Notes under the pieces: model-generated
The model's input: only the letters and a program-made list of their open reading frames with translations
The model's database searches: none
What the model was told of the DNA's origin: nothing
Translations under genes and position numbers: made by a program
Shown here: piece after piece, positions 55,409-64,000 of the stretch
How the letters are laid out: every line of letters starts with the position of its first letter
Numbering within the stretch: position 1 is the stretch's first letter
NCBI GenBank assembly: GCA_903828535.1
Contig: CAIKMN010000027.1
Span: forward strand, 21,450-85,449
Reading direction: 5' to 3'
DNA length: 64,000 nucleotides
From: an uncultured Curvibacter sp.
Lineage (GTDB): Bacteria; Pseudomonadota; Gammaproteobacteria; Burkholderiales; Burkholderiaceae_C

Positions 55409-57210
55409 AATTTCACGCCCAATCGGCTCAAAGTGTTTTGCAAAGCCTCATTCTTGGGGCTCACTGAGAGGCCGCGCTGCCACACCGTTTTGGCCTGCAC
55501 TTGATCGCCTTGTTGCCACAGCACCTCACCGAGGTGGGCGGCAATCTCGGGGTCTTCTTTGTCTTTGAAAGCTTGTTTCAGCCATTGGGCCGCCAACGCC
55601 AAACGGCCCGCCTTGAATTCAAGCCAGCCCAAGCTGTCGGTGATGAAGGGGTCGTTGGGGGCCAGGGTCAAGGCTTTTTGAATCAGGTCGCGGGCCTCGG
55701 CCAAACGAATACCGCGATCTGCCAGTGAATAACCCAAGGCGTTGAAGGCACTGGGGTTGTTGGGCTGCTTGGTCATCACCACGCGGAGGAGCGATTCCAT
55801 TTTGTCGAACAGCCCCAGCTTTTCGGCCAGCATGGCTTGCTCATAAAGCAAGTCAGCATCGTCGGGGTTGAGGGCACTGGCTTTGGCCAAGAGGTCCATG
55901 GCGCGGGCGGATTGGTTGTGGTCACGCAACAATTGAACCTGGGCGATCAGCTTGCCACGGGCGTCATCGGGACTGTTGTCGGGCACCGCTTGCAGCAGGG
56001 CCAGGCCCGCTTCCAATTGACCTTGGGCCGCCATCAAAGAAGCACGGCGAGACTGCACGGCCAATAAATCGTGTGGCCGTTTAATTTGTGCCATCCATTT
56101 TTCGGCCATCTTGAAGTCTTGGCGTTTCTCGGCCAATTGGGCCAACGCCAAATAGGCTTGCGTCATGCCCCGCTCTAAAGCGTCGGCGGTCTCTGCCTTT
56201 TCTTCTGTCTTTTCTTTGGTCTTTTCTTTGGTCTTTTCTTTGACCAAAGACAAATAGGTGGTCAGCGATTGCTCGGCCTGAAGGCTTGCGTTTTCTTGCG
56301 TTTGAAGCACCCCGAGCAACAGCCAAGCATCGGCCAGTTGGGGGTCTTTTTTCACGGCGGCTTGGGCTTGCAGTTCGGCGGAGGTCAGGCGCTGTGCTTC
56401 GGCCAATGCGCGGGCGTAGGCCAAGTGCAAAAAGGCTTTGCTACGAAGCTGGGTTTGGGCTTGGGCCCATTGCTCAATTTCAGGGGCTTTGGGGTGCATC
56501 AGGTCGAAGGCCAACAACACCGGCAAATCATGGTCAGGGTTCGACTTGGCCGCCGCTTGAATGGACTTGAGGGCCTTGTCAGGTTCGTTCGCCATGGCCT
56601 GCATGCGCGCGATGCTGAGCCAAGCCGACATCGACAAGGTGGGCTCATTGGTCAGGGGTTTGAGCACCTTTTCCACCAGCTCGGCCGCTTCTTTTTTGTT
56701 GCTGACATTGGCATACAAAGACGGAATGTTGGTCAAAACGCCGATTTTGAAAGCCGCCGGCGCCAGCGCAATTTCACGCTCCAAAGGCGCCTTGGTTTCA
56801 GGCACGCGGTTCAGGGCCAATAAAACCTGCAGCAGTTTGAGGTTGGCTTCGCGTGATTTCGGCTCAGCGGCCTGCCATTGAGTGGCCGCTTGCAGGGCCG
56901 ACTCGCCGGAATGGGCCTCCAAGGCAATGGACAGCGCTCTGGCAAAAAGCCGGGGGTCGTTGCTGCGACGGGCAGCGTCTAATAGAAGTGAAAAACCATT
57001 GCTCGCCTGGCCGTTTTGGGCCTCCATTTCGCCGAGTAGAATTTCATAAAACAAAGGCGCGTTCAAAGCCGAGTGCGTGGGTTCTTCAACCGGTTTTGAG
57101 TCGGGAGGGCTTGCCTCCTCAGACCACGCCGACGGGGCCAGCCCGACCAAGGCCACACAAACGACCCAAGGGCTTAGGCCCTGGGCTGAAAAAAGACGGT
57201 TGAACTTCAT
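55405..57210 (-). CDS. TPR-repeat exported protein
   Basis: 601 residues from the ATG at 57210 (MKFNRLFSAQGL, signal ending near 'SAWS'). The rest is mainly helical tetratricopeptide repeats, clearest at the C-terminus ('NNPSAFNALGYSLADRGIRLAEARDLIQKALTLAPNDPFITDSLGWLEFKAGRLALAAQWL'). Near residue 320 a Lys/Glu/Thr run (KEKTKEKTKEKTEEK) comes from a 12-base tandem repeat. It heads the lolB-ispE-tRNA-prs transcript, and a comparable TPR gene often precedes lolB in this order. A role in envelope assembly is likely but unproven. Confidence 0.85.
   Translation of the reverse strand: MKFNRLFSAQGLSPWVVCVALVGLAPSAWSEEASPPDSKPVEEPTHSALNAPLFYEILLGEMEAQNGQASNGFSLLLDAARRSNDPRLFARALSIALEAHSGESALQAATQWQAAEPKSREANLKLLQVLLALNRVPETKAPLEREIALAPAAFKIGVLTNIPSLYANVSNKKEAAELVEKVLKPLTNEPTLSMSAWLSIARMQAMANEPDKALKSIQAAAKSNPDHDLPVLLAFDLMHPKAPEIEQWAQAQTQLRSKAFLHLAYARALAEAQRLTSAELQAQAAVKKDPQLADAWLLLGVLQTQENASLQAEQSLTTYLSLVKEKTKEKTKEKTEEKAETADALERGMTQAYLALAQLAEKRQDFKMAEKWMAQIKRPHDLLAVQSRRASLMAAQGQLEAGLALLQAVPDNSPDDARGKLIAQVQLLRDHNQSARAMDLLAKASALNPDDADLLYEQAMLAEKLGLFDKMESLLRVVMTKQPNNPSAFNALGYSLADRGIRLAEARDLIQKALTLAPNDPFITDSLGWLEFKAGRLALAAQWLKQAFKDKEDPEIAAHLGEVLWQQGDQVQAKTVWQRGLSVSPKNEALQNTLSRLGVKF
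56194..56241. repeat. 12-base tandem repeat in the TPR gene
   Basis: Four units of 12 bases (GGTCTTTTCTTT and variants, plus strand) encode KEKT-type repeats on the minus strand. The last two units are exact copies. Confidence 0.85.
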
Positions 57211-57226
57211 CGCCCCATAATAATCC

Positions 57227-58045
57227 ATGCCCGAATTACCTGAAGTGGAAGTGACCCGTCGCAGCGTGGTGAACGACATCACCGGCGCCCGAATTCAGCA
57301 CGTGCAAATGGGCAAGCCCCTGCGTTGGCCGCTGGGCATTGAGCCTCAAAGGCTTCAAGGTCAAACGGTGTTGGGCGTGCGCCGCCGCGGCAAATACCTG
57401 TTGTTCGATTTGGACGGCGGCCTCTTGCTTGTGCACTTGGGCATGTCAGGCAGCTTGGCTTTTTTTGCTAACCATGCCAAGCCCCCGGGCCCGCACGACC
57501 ATTTTGACCTTGCAACCGACAAAGGCTTGCTGCGCTTGCACGACCCCCGTCGTTTTGGCGCCGCGGTTTGGGCCTCCAGTGAGCAAGACCCCGTGGCTCA
57601 TAAACTCTTGGGCCACTTGGGGGTAGAGCCGCTCGGCCCAGACTTCAACGCGAAAGACTTTCATGCGGGCTTAAAAACCCGCAGTGCGCCCATCAAGCAA
57701 GTCTTGCTGTCCGGTGATTTGGTGGTCGGGGTGGGCAACATTTATGCGTCTGAAACCTTGTTTTTGGCGGGCATTCGCCCAACCACCCGAGCCCAAAAAT
57801 TAAGCCGCCCACGGGTCGAGAAGCTCTACAAGGCCATCATTGAGGTGCTCAATAAAGCGCTGGGTCAAGGCGGTAGCACCTTGCGAAATTTTTCCAATGT
57901 GCGCGGCGAAGCAGGGCACTTTCAAGTGCAAGCCAACGTCTACGACCGCGCGGGTCAACCTTGCCGGGTTTGTGCCACGCCAATTCGTGGCTTGGTACAA
58001 GGTCAACGCTCCAGTTATTTTTGCCCCACATGCCAAAAACCTTGA
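57227..58045 (+). CDS. mutM: Formamidopyrimidine-DNA glycosylase
   Basis: Removes 8-oxoguanine and formamidopyrimidines. 272 residues; '[14 protein letters not shown]' provides the catalytic Pro and Glu. '[17 protein letters not shown]' is the H2TH region and the C-terminal zinc finger is '[24 protein letters not shown]'. The start is 16 bases from the divergent TPR gene. It overlaps mutY by 16 bases, so the two 8-oxoG repair enzymes are coupled. Confidence 0.96.
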   Translation: MPELPEVEVTRRSVVNDITGARIQHVQMGKPLRWPLGIEPQRLQGQTVLGVRRRGKYLLFDLDGGLLLVHLGMSGSLAFFANHAKPPGPHDHFDLATDKGLLRLHDPRRFGAAVWASSEQDPVAHKLLGHLGVEPLGPDFNAKDFHAGLKTRSAPIKQVLLSGDLVVGVGNIYASETLFLAGIRPTTRAQKLSRPRVEKLYKAIIEVLNKALGQGGSTLRNFSNVRGEAGHFQVQANVYDRAGQPCRVCATPIRGLVQGQRSSYFCPTCQKP

Positions 58046-59169
58046 CGCCATCGGAAGCGCAGAAGGCGTCCTTTTCTGCCCGCATCGTGGCTTGGCAAAC
58101 CTTGAAGGGGCGGCATGGTTTGCCTTGGCAAAATACGCGAGACCCCTACCGGGTTTGGTTGTCTGAAATCATGTTGCAGCAAACCCAGGTCAGCACGGTG
58201 CTCGACTATTTCCCCAGGTTCTTGGCGCGTTTTCCAAGCGTGAGCAGCTTGGCAGCCGCCTCGCAAGAAGAGGTGCTTGGGCTGTGGAGTGGTTTGGGTT
58301 ATTACAGCCGCGCCCGCCATTTGCACGCCTGCGCCCAAGCCATTGTGGACTTGCACGGCGGGCAGTTTCCGAGGACGGCGGAGGTCTTGCAAACCTTGCC
58401 GGGCATTGGCCGCTCCACGGCCGCTGCCATTGCGTCGTTTTGTTTTGACGAGCGCGTTTCGATTTTGGATGGCAACGTGAAGCGCGTACTGACCCGGTTT
58501 TTGGGCTTTTCGAATGACTTGGCGCAACTCGCCAACGAGCGCATGTTGTGGCAACACGCTGCAGCCTTATTGCCCCCCCCTGAGCGGGCTCATGACATGC
58601 CGCGCCACACGCAGGCACTGATGGACTTGGGCGCCACGGTTTGCAAAATCCGCCGGCCTCTGTGTGAGGCCTGTCCGCTGCAAACCAGCTGCCATGGCTT
58701 TCAAAGTGGCGCGCCCGAGCAATGGCCCGTGCGCACCAAAAAACGGATGCGCAAAGCGGAAAGCTGGTGGTTGCTTTGGCTGGAGAACGAGCGCGGTGAA
58801 GTGTGGTTAGAGACCCGGCCGCAAAAAGGCATTTGGGCGGGCATGAGCGCTTTGCCTGTGCGCCCCAGCCGAGAGGCGCTCTTGGAAATGTTGGCCCCTC
58901 AAGCGCAAGAGGTCCATGCGCAAAATTTAACACCCAGCCCGAACAGCCCGTTTTTTAAAATAGACGAAAGGCCGGCCTTTAAACACGTCTTGACGCACCG
59001 AGATTTGTACCTGCACCCGGTCAAAATTCAGCTCAACGCCGCCGAAGCGGTGCTGATTCAATCCGGGCTCAACGCATTGTCCCCTCAAGGCCAATGGGTC
59101 GGTGCCACGCGCTGGGAGGCCCTGGGTTTGCCAACGCCCGTGCGTCAACTGCTGAGCCAACACCCCTAG
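58030..59169 (+). CDS. mutY: A/G-specific adenine glycosylase
   Basis: Removes adenine mispaired with 8-oxoG, complementing MutM. 379 residues from the ATG at 58030. '[21 protein letters not shown]' and the helix-hairpin-helix '[20 protein letters not shown]'; the [4Fe-4S] ligands are in '[17 protein letters not shown]'; a C-terminal NUDIX-like domain begins near 235. Translationally coupled to mutM. Confidence 0.95.
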   Translation: MPKTLTPSEAQKASFSARIVAWQTLKGRHGLPWQNTRDPYRVWLSEIMLQQTQVSTVLDYFPRFLARFPSVSSLAAASQEEVLGLWSGLGYYSRARHLHACAQAIVDLHGGQFPRTAEVLQTLPGIGRSTAAAIASFCFDERVSILDGNVKRVLTRFLGFSNDLAQLANERMLWQHAAALLPPPERAHDMPRHTQALMDLGATVCKIRRPLCEACPLQTSCHGFQSGAPEQWPVRTKKRMRKAESWWLLWLENERGEVWLETRPQKGIWAGMSALPVRPSREALLEMLAPQAQEVHAQNLTPSPNSPFFKIDERPAFKHVLTHRDLYLHPVKIQLNAAEAVLIQSGLNALSPQGQWVGATRWEALGLPTPVRQLLSQHP

Positions 59170-59206
59170 CGTGGCCCCCTCTCAATGCCCCTCTCAATGC
59201 CCCCTC

Positions 59207-60082
59207 TCAGTGGCTGTCTAATTCTCGGTGCCGAATCAGCGCCGTGCCTGTCTTGCCAAAGTGTTTGGCCAGTTTTTCCACCAGATAAACCGAGCGGTGT
59301 TGACCACCGGTGCAGCCAATGGCGACCGTGACGTATTGGCGGTTGTCATCGGCGATGGGTTGCAGCCAGTGGCTGACAAACTCGGTAATGCGTTTTTGCA
59401 TGTCGAGCACCATGGGCTGTTTGTCTAAAAAATTGCGAACACCCGCGTCCTTGCCCGTCAAGGCCCTTAATTCGGGTTCGTAATGCGGGTTGGGCAGCAT
59501 GCGGACATCAAACACAAAGTCGGCATCCATGGGGATGCCGCGCTTGAAAGCGAACGATTGAAACACCAAGGTCAGTTCATTCACAGGCGCGGCTGCCCAG
59601 GCTTTCAGGTGCCTTAGCAATTGGGCCGGCCGTATGTAGCTGGTGTCCAAGACCACCGCGTTCTTGCGCAATCCGCTGAGCAGTTCGCGCTCAAATTCAA
59701 TGGCTTGGATCAACGCCAATGGGCCTTTGTCTTGGCTGACCTGTGTCAGCGGATGGCTGCGCCGGCTCTCTGAGTAGCGGCGCACCAAGGTATCGTTGTT
59801 GGCTTCTAAATACAAACTTCGAACGCTCATTCCTTCCGATTGGAGGGCCTGCAAAATGCCTGGCAACAGAGGCAGGGCGCTGGCGTTGCGCACATCCATC
59901 GCAATGGCCAGTTTGTGCAGCTTGGTTACTTCGTCGCCTTGCTCCAGCGTGTCGATCAACGACTTCAACATCGAAGGCGGGAGGTTGTCCACGCAGTAAT
60001 AGCCCAGGTCCTCCAGCGCATGAAGGGCGACTGATTTTCCCGAGCCCGACATGCCGGTGACCAAGACCAATTCGGTGCTCAT
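59207..60082 (-). CDS. rapZ: RNase adapter RapZ
   Basis: RapZ/YvcJ-family nucleotide-binding protein; in E. coli it guides RNase E to GlmZ and so tunes glmS. 291 residues from the ATG at 60082 that overlaps the recN stop (ATGA). Walker A '[26 protein letters not shown]' and C-terminal '[20 protein letters not shown]'. No GlmY/GlmZ-like RNA was recognised here, so its target is open. Confidence 0.93.
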   Translation of the reverse strand: MSTELVLVTGMSGSGKSVALHALEDLGYYCVDNLPPSMLKSLIDTLEQGDEVTKLHKLAIAMDVRNASALPLLPGILQALQSEGMSVRSLYLEANNDTLVRRYSESRRSHPLTQVSQDKGPLALIQAIEFERELLSGLRKNAVVLDTSYIRPAQLLRHLKAWAAAPVNELTLVFQSFAFKRGIPMDADFVFDVRMLPNPHYEPELRALTGKDAGVRNFLDKQPMVLDMQKRITEFVSHWLQPIADDNRQYVTVAIGCTGGQHRSVYLVEKLAKHFGKTGTALIRHRELDSH

Positions 60083-61761
60083 GACCATTTCTCCTGAGAC
60101 AACATTTCACTCAACATTTCACGCGCGTGGGCCATGGAGGCGGTTGAATGAACATCGCCTCCCAACATGCGGGCAATTTCCACCACTCGGTCCGATGGGG
60201 CCAAGGCATTCACTGAGCTCAAGGCGCCTGACTTGCTGACCTGCAAATGCTGGTCGGCGCAAGCGGCCACTTGGGCCAAGTGCGTGACGGCCAGCACCTG
60301 TCGGTCTTGTCCTAAGCGCTGCATCAAGCGGCCGACGGTGTGCGCCACCGCGCCGCCCACGCCTGCATCGACCTCGTCAAAAATGAGGGTGGGCGCTTGG
60401 CCCAATTGACTGGTGGTGACCGCGATGGCCAAAGCCAAACGCGACAGTTCGCCGCCCGAGGCCACCTTGGCGACGGGCTTGGGCGTGGCGCCGGGATGAC
60501 CGGCCACCAAAAACTCAATGCCCTCCAAGCCATTGGCGCTGGGCTCCGCCAAAGGCGTTAATGCCACCTCAAAACGACCGCCAGCCATGCCCAAGGTTTG
60601 CATGGCTTCGCTGATGGCTTCAGACAATTTCGGGCCTGTTTGTTGCCTGGCTTGGCTGGTGCTTTGGGCGGCTTGGCGGTACGACTTTTCGGCTTGGGTG
60701 ACGGCCAGATCCAGCGCTTCGAGGTCGGTCGCAGAGTCCAGTTCCGAGAGCTCAGCCTGCCACTGCGCTTGCAGTTGAGGCAATTCTTCGGGCGGGCTTC
60801 TGAAGCGGCGCGCCAACCCCATCCAAAGGCCCATGCGGGCATCGAGTTCGGCCAATCGCTCGGGGTCTAAATCGGTGTGGCGCAGCCAGGCATGCAGGCT
60901 GTGTGCCGCATCTTGGGCCAGCACCAGGCTCTGGTTGAGGACCTCAATCAGCGTGCTGAACGCGGGCTCCAAATGGCTTTGCTCGCTTAAATGCCGCTGC
61001 GCTTGGCTGAGCGATTCAAGGGCACTGGCCACTGGGCCTTCGCTGGACTGTTCATGACCTTCCAACCAATGAAGGCTGGATTGAGCCGCCTCGAGCAAAG
61101 TGTTGAGGTGCGACAACCGGGTGTGCTGGGCGTTCAGGTCTTCCCATTCGTGGGGCTGGGGTTTGAGTTTGTCGAGCTCACTCAATTGCCATTGCAAGCG
61201 CTCGCGTTCTTGTTGTAAATTGGCTTGAGCGGCCAAAGACTTTTGTCGCACTTCAAGCGCACGCCGCCATTCCTGCCAAGCCGCCTTCAAAGTTTTGGTG
61301 CTGATTTGCCCATACGCATCGAGCAAAGCCGCGACCGAATCTGGGCGCGTCAGGCTTTGCCATGCGTGTTGCCCATGAATGTCTAGCAAACCATCGGCCA
61401 ACTCGCGCAATTGGGTGGCGGTCGCGGGGATGCCGTTGATCCAAGCGCGGCTCTTGCCCTGGCTGTCGATGGTGCGACGCAAAAGCAGGGGTTCATTCTG
61501 GGGAACTTCAAGACCCGCCTCGCTTAACCAAACTTGAAGGTGCTTGGGTACATCAAACTCGGCGCTGATGTCGGCCCGCTCAGCCCCTTCGCGCACGACC
61601 GACGCCTCGGCGCGTGCGCCCAGCACCAATTGCAGCGCATCGATCAAGATCGATTTGCCCGCCCCCGTTTCCCCGGTGAGCACGCTGAAGCCGTTTGCAA
61701 AATCCAATTCCAGCGCCGACACGATCACGAAATCACGCAGCGTTAATCGCTTCAAAGCCAC
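60079..61761 (-). CDS. recN: DNA repair protein RecN
   Basis: SMC-like ATPase for double-strand-break repair. 560 residues from a GTG start. Walker A '[21 protein letters not shown]' near 29-49, coiled-coil arms about 150-370, signature '[16 protein letters not shown]' and Walker B '[14 protein letters not shown]'. It begins two bases after nadK and overlaps rapZ. No clear LexA box was found upstream, where there is no promoter space. Confidence 0.95.
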   Translation of the reverse strand: MALKRLTLRDFVIVSALELDFANGFSVLTGETGAGKSILIDALQLVLGARAEASVVREGAERADISAEFDVPKHLQVWLSEAGLEVPQNEPLLLRRTIDSQGKSRAWINGIPATATQLRELADGLLDIHGQHAWQSLTRPDSVAALLDAYGQISTKTLKAAWQEWRRALEVRQKSLAAQANLQQERERLQWQLSELDKLKPQPHEWEDLNAQHTRLSHLNTLLEAAQSSLHWLEGHEQSSEGPVASALESLSQAQRHLSEQSHLEPAFSTLIEVLNQSLVLAQDAAHSLHAWLRHTDLDPERLAELDARMGLWMGLARRFRSPPEELPQLQAQWQAELSELDSATDLEALDLAVTQAEKSYRQAAQSTSQARQQTGPKLSEAISEAMQTLGMAGGRFEVALTPLAEPSANGLEGIEFLVAGHPGATPKPVAKVASGGELSRLALAIAVTTSQLGQAPTLIFDEVDAGVGGAVAHTVGRLMQRLGQDRQVLAVTHLAQVAACADQHLQVSKSGALSSVNALAPSDRVVEIARMLGGDVHSTASMAHAREMLSEMLSQEKWS

Positions 61762-61763
61762 GA

Positions 61764-62672
61764 TTAAGCGCCCCCCTCGTTCCAGTGCATTTTCTTGCGC
61801 AGGGTGTCGAAATAAGTCCAGCCCTTGGGGTGCAAAAACCGCGCCTGATGGGCTGAGCGGCGCACCGTGATGCGGTCGCCTTTGAGCAGCGAGGCGAGCG
61901 ATTGCATGTCAAAACTGGCACTTGCATCGCGTCCACTCACCACTTCGATGGTGATCTCCACCGTGTCGGGCAAGGCGATGGGTCGGTTCGACAAAGTGTG
62001 CGGCGCAATCGGCACCAAAATCCAGCCCGCAATCGACGGATGCAGCAGCGAGCCGCCCGCCGACAGCGCGTAGGCCGTGGAGCCGGTGGGCGTCGAAATA
62101 ATCAAACCGTCGGCGCGTTGGTTCGAGACAAAATGCCCGTTCACTTCGACCCGCAATTCAACCATGCCCGCCGTGGCGCCGCGGTTCACCACCACGTCGT
62201 TCAAGGCCAAGGCCTCGAACACGCAATGCCCATCGCGCATCACTTTGCCCTGCATCAGGCTGCGCGGGTCTTCTTCATAAACGCCTTGCAACATGGGGCC
62301 CAAGGTCTTTTGATAATGATCAAAAGGGATGTCGGTGATGAAGCCCAAACGCCCTTGGTTGATGCCAATCAGCGGGACGCGGTAGGGGGCCAAACGCCGC
62401 CCCACGCCGAGCATGGTGCCGTCGCCGCCCACCACCAAGGCCAAATCGCACTGGCGGCCAATTTCTTCCAAGCTGGCGCTGGCATACTGGGTCAGGCCGG
62501 TGCTGTTGGCGGTTTCCTGTTCGAGGTAAACCTCACAGCCTTGGCGACTCAAAAATTGGCCCACATCGTCCAGCACGTCCCGGGAACTTTGCGCGCTGGA
62601 GCTGGCCGCGTTCCAAGACGCAGCGGTCAGGTACTTGCCAAACAAGGCCACGTGGTGAAATTTTGATTTCAT
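61764..62672 (-). CDS. nadK: NAD kinase
   Basis: Phosphorylates NAD to NADP. 302 residues from the ATG at 62672. '[21 protein letters not shown]' holds the GGDG motif, with '[10 protein letters not shown]' and '[21 protein letters not shown]'. It is first in nadK-recN-rapZ. The ribosome site is ambiguous, because GAGG directly abuts the ATG. Confidence 0.95.
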   Translation of the reverse strand: MKSKFHHVALFGKYLTAASWNAASSSAQSSRDVLDDVGQFLSRQGCEVYLEQETANSTGLTQYASASLEEIGRQCDLALVVGGDGTMLGVGRRLAPYRVPLIGINQGRLGFITDIPFDHYQKTLGPMLQGVYEEDPRSLMQGKVMRDGHCVFEALALNDVVVNRGATAGMVELRVEVNGHFVSNQRADGLIISTPTGSTAYALSAGGSLLHPSIAGWILVPIAPHTLSNRPIALPDTVEITIEVVSGRDASASFDMQSLASLLKGDRITVRRSAHQARFLHPKGWTYFDTLRKKMHWNEGGA

Positions 62673-62702
62673 CCTCAAATTACATCATTAAAATGTGTCC
62701 AT

Positions 62703-63719
62703 ATGCTCGATGACCGCTCAAAGTTGTTGATGAAGGCGTTGGTCGAACGCTATATCGCCGACGGACAGCCGGTGGGTTCCCGCACACTCTCCAAAGCCTC
62801 GGGGCTCGAGCTGTCTGCCGCCACCATCCGAAATGTGATGGCCGACTTGGAAGACTTGGGCCTGATTGCCAGCCCCCACACCTCCGCCGGCCGCATCCCC
62901 ACGGCCCGTGGCTACCGCTTGTTTGTAGACACCATGTTGACGGCGCAACGGGGCGACTTGAACGCCTCCTTGTCGGCCCCCATCATTGTGGCCGAGCAGC
63001 CCCAAAAAGTCATTGCCAACGCGGCCCAACTGCTTTCGAGTTTGTCTAACTTTGTGGGCATTGTCGTGGCGCCCAAGCGCAGCTCGGTCTTCAGGCACAT
63101 TGAATTTTTGCGCCTGTCCGACCGCCGCTTGTTGGTCATCATTGTCTCCCCCGAGGGCGATGTGCAGAACCGCGTCATCTTCACCGAAGCCGATTACACG
63201 CAAAGCCAATTGATCGAAGTGGCCAACTTCTTGAACGCCCATTACGCCGGTTTGGCGATGGAGCAGGTTCGTGAAAAGCTGAGAAACGAAGTCGATCACC
63301 TGCGCACTGAAATTGCCACCTTGATGCAAGCCGCCGTCAGCGTCAGCACCGAGGCCTTGACCAGCCCGCAAGACGAGGTGGTAATTTCCGGCGAGCGCAA
63401 CCTGTTGACGGTCAGCGACTTTTCCAGCGACATGGACCAACTGCGCCGGGCCTTCGATTTGTTCGAGCAAAAAACCCAACTCATGCGCCTGCTCGACAGC
63501 TCGTCCCAGGCCGAGGGTGTGCGCATTTTTATTGGCGGCGAAAGCCAAGTGGTGCCGTTCGAAGAACTCTCGGTCGTCAGCGCGCCCTATGAAATTGACG
63601 GCCAAATCGTCGGCACCCTGGGCGTCATCGGCCCCACCCGCATGGCCTACGACCGCATGATTCAGATTGTGGACATCACCTCCAAGCTCGTCAGCAACGC
63701 GCTGAGCCATCAGAAGTGA
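62703..63719 (+). CDS. hrcA: Heat-inducible transcription repressor HrcA
   Basis: Repressor that binds CIRCE operators of groE/dnaK genes. 338 residues: an N-terminal winged helix ('[72 protein letters not shown]') and the GAF-like core with '[25 protein letters not shown]'. No CIRCE repeat was seen here. A TAAAAT at 62689-62694 would start transcription one or two bases before the ATG, and there is no ribosome site, so the mRNA may be leaderless. Confidence 0.94.
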   Translation: MLDDRSKLLMKALVERYIADGQPVGSRTLSKASGLELSAATIRNVMADLEDLGLIASPHTSAGRIPTARGYRLFVDTMLTAQRGDLNASLSAPIIVAEQPQKVIANAAQLLSSLSNFVGIVVAPKRSSVFRHIEFLRLSDRRLLVIIVSPEGDVQNRVIFTEADYTQSQLIEVANFLNAHYAGLAMEQVREKLRNEVDHLRTEIATLMQAAVSVSTEALTSPQDEVVISGERNLLTVSDFSSDMDQLRRAFDLFEQKTQLMRLLDSSSQAEGVRIFIGGESQVVPFEELSVVSAPYEIDGQIVGTLGVIGPTRMAYDRMIQIVDITSKLVSNALSHQK

Positions 63720-63765
63720 GCTTTGGCTGGGCTTCGAGTGGGCTGGCTTAAAATCTCGCCCGGAA

Positions 63766-63804
63766 GGGGCGTTAGCTCAGTTGGTTAGAGCAGAGGATTC
63801 ATAA
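63766..63804 (+). pseudogene. 5' half of a tRNA-Met gene, broken in the anticodon loop
   Basis: GGGGCGTTAGCTCAG continues through the D arm to GAGGATTCATAA: anticodon stem GAGGA, anticodon CAT. After the loop a 3' half should follow, but the next bases are ACAAGTTAAG; a TCCTC appears only 29 bases later, and neither T arm nor acceptor 3' strand exists there. A TAAAAT at 63749-63754 may be its -10 box. The break position is typical of phage or island integration in a tRNA. Confidence 0.8.
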
Positions 63805-63962
63805 ACAAGTTAAGAACTTAAGTTGTCTATAAATCCTCAATGAAATCAACAGGTTGCAGCGCCACAGTTGCCAAAATTTGCTTCCACACTGCTTCCACAC
63901 TTTGCTGAAAATTTAAGCAGCGTTTTTGGGGTCAAAAAGGGGCAAAGTACAATCAGTTTTTC
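63805..63962 (+). mobile_element. Probable left end (att region) of an integrated element
   Basis: AT-richer than the window average. It opens with a hairpin, ACAAGTTAAG against CTTAAGTTGT (63805-63826, one mismatch), and contains TGCTTCCACAC repeated in tandem at 63879-63889 and 63890-63900, as integrase arm sites often are. TTTGGG (63925-63930) and TACAAT (63948-63953) with a 17-base spacer form a promoter for the following tRNA-like sequence. No integrase gene lies within the window. Confidence 0.55.
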
Positions 63963-64000
63963 TGGCCTATAGCTCAGTTGGTTAGAGCAGAGGACTTAAA
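63963..64000 (+). tRNA. Second tRNA 5' half with unusual TAA anticodon (cut by window edge)
   Basis: TGGCCTA TA GCTCAGTTGGTTAGAGCAGAGGACTTAAA matches the first tRNA half from the D arm through the anticodon stem (GAGGA) but has a different acceptor and loop. Numbering from the D arm gives C32 T33 then TAA at 34-36. The body is of the Met/Ile/Thr kind, not the long-variable-arm Leu kind that normally carries TAA. The 3' half is outside the window, so it may be functional or another broken copy. Confidence 0.5.

Noticed and set aside
1-63700. CRISPR arrays, insertion sequences and intact prophage genes
   Set aside because: No regularly spaced repeats, transposase, integrase or phage structural ORF was seen; short tandem repeats found are 10-15 bases without spacers.
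63766-64000. Group I intron in the tRNA anticodon loop
   Set aside because: The sequence after CATAA lacks the conserved group I core pairings I could recognise, and a second tRNA 5' half with its own promoter-like sequence appears instead of the expected 3' exon.

Overview
The window looks like a chromosome segment of a freshwater-type betaproteobacterium of the order Burkholderiales, most likely Comamonadaceae (Limnohabitans/Rhodoferax-like). This is inferred from gene order and protein resemblance read by eye; no database search was possible. Pointers are an S-adenosylhomocysteine (SAH) riboswitch ahead of ahcY-tlyA-metF, an 88-residue second-type InfA, the block lolB-ispE-tRNA-Gln-prs-rplY-pth, and nadK/recN/rapZ divergent from hrcA. 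Codon use is evenly GC-rich, genes are tightly packed, and most of the window is ordinary core genome.

Layout. 1-0.54 kb: 5' end of an ABC permease (minus). 0.55-3.8 kb: SAH-recycling operon ahcY-tlyA-metF under the riboswitch. 3.9-5.9 kb: a CbpA-type co-chaperone, infA and a glycine-rich RRM protein, a plausible cold/stress group. 5.9-10.8 kb: thioesterase, ketopantoate-reductase-like protein, an unknown protein, an MFS carrier, an OmpA-like protein and a DUF2721 protein. 10.8-12.8 kb: a two-gene energy-taxis receptor (separate PAS protein and transducer). 12.9-15.2 kb: gamma-glutamyltransferase preceded by an unlisted 55-codon ORF and a promoter covered by two matching operators, then a DUF1330 gene. 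15.5-17.4 kb: Pal-like lipoprotein, a Rieske oxygenase and a stand-alone ferredoxin. 17.5-23.9 kb: rlmJ, rplM-rpsI, erpA, anmK, an M23 peptidase and tyrS. 24-27.4 kb: glmU-glmS, which supply UDP-GlcNAc.

27.5-34.8 kb: a short exopolysaccharide cluster (NusG paralog, SLBB exporter, Wzz, WecA-like transferase, galE, YdcF-like), placed directly after the amino-sugar genes. 34.9-44 kb: a complete MdtABC-type RND efflux operon with its own outer-membrane factor. 44-52.7 kb: glycine-zipper protein, a CCA enzyme without an HD motif, 5-FCL, Slt transglycosylase, MBL hydrolase, acyl-CoA ligase, pth and rplY. 52.8-57.2 kb: prs, tRNA-Gln, ispE, lolB and a TPR protein. 57.2-63.7 kb: repair and housekeeping genes (mutM-mutY, rapZ, recN, nadK, hrcA).

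The last 235 bases differ from the rest. A tRNA-Met gene stops at its anticodon loop and continues into AT-rich DNA with a hairpin and short tandem repeats. A second tRNA 5' half with an odd anticodon follows and is cut by the window edge. This looks like the left border of an integrated element. The other signals most worth following are the ggt operator/small-ORF unit and the split energy-taxis receptor. No CRISPR array, insertion sequence or intact prophage gene was seen.
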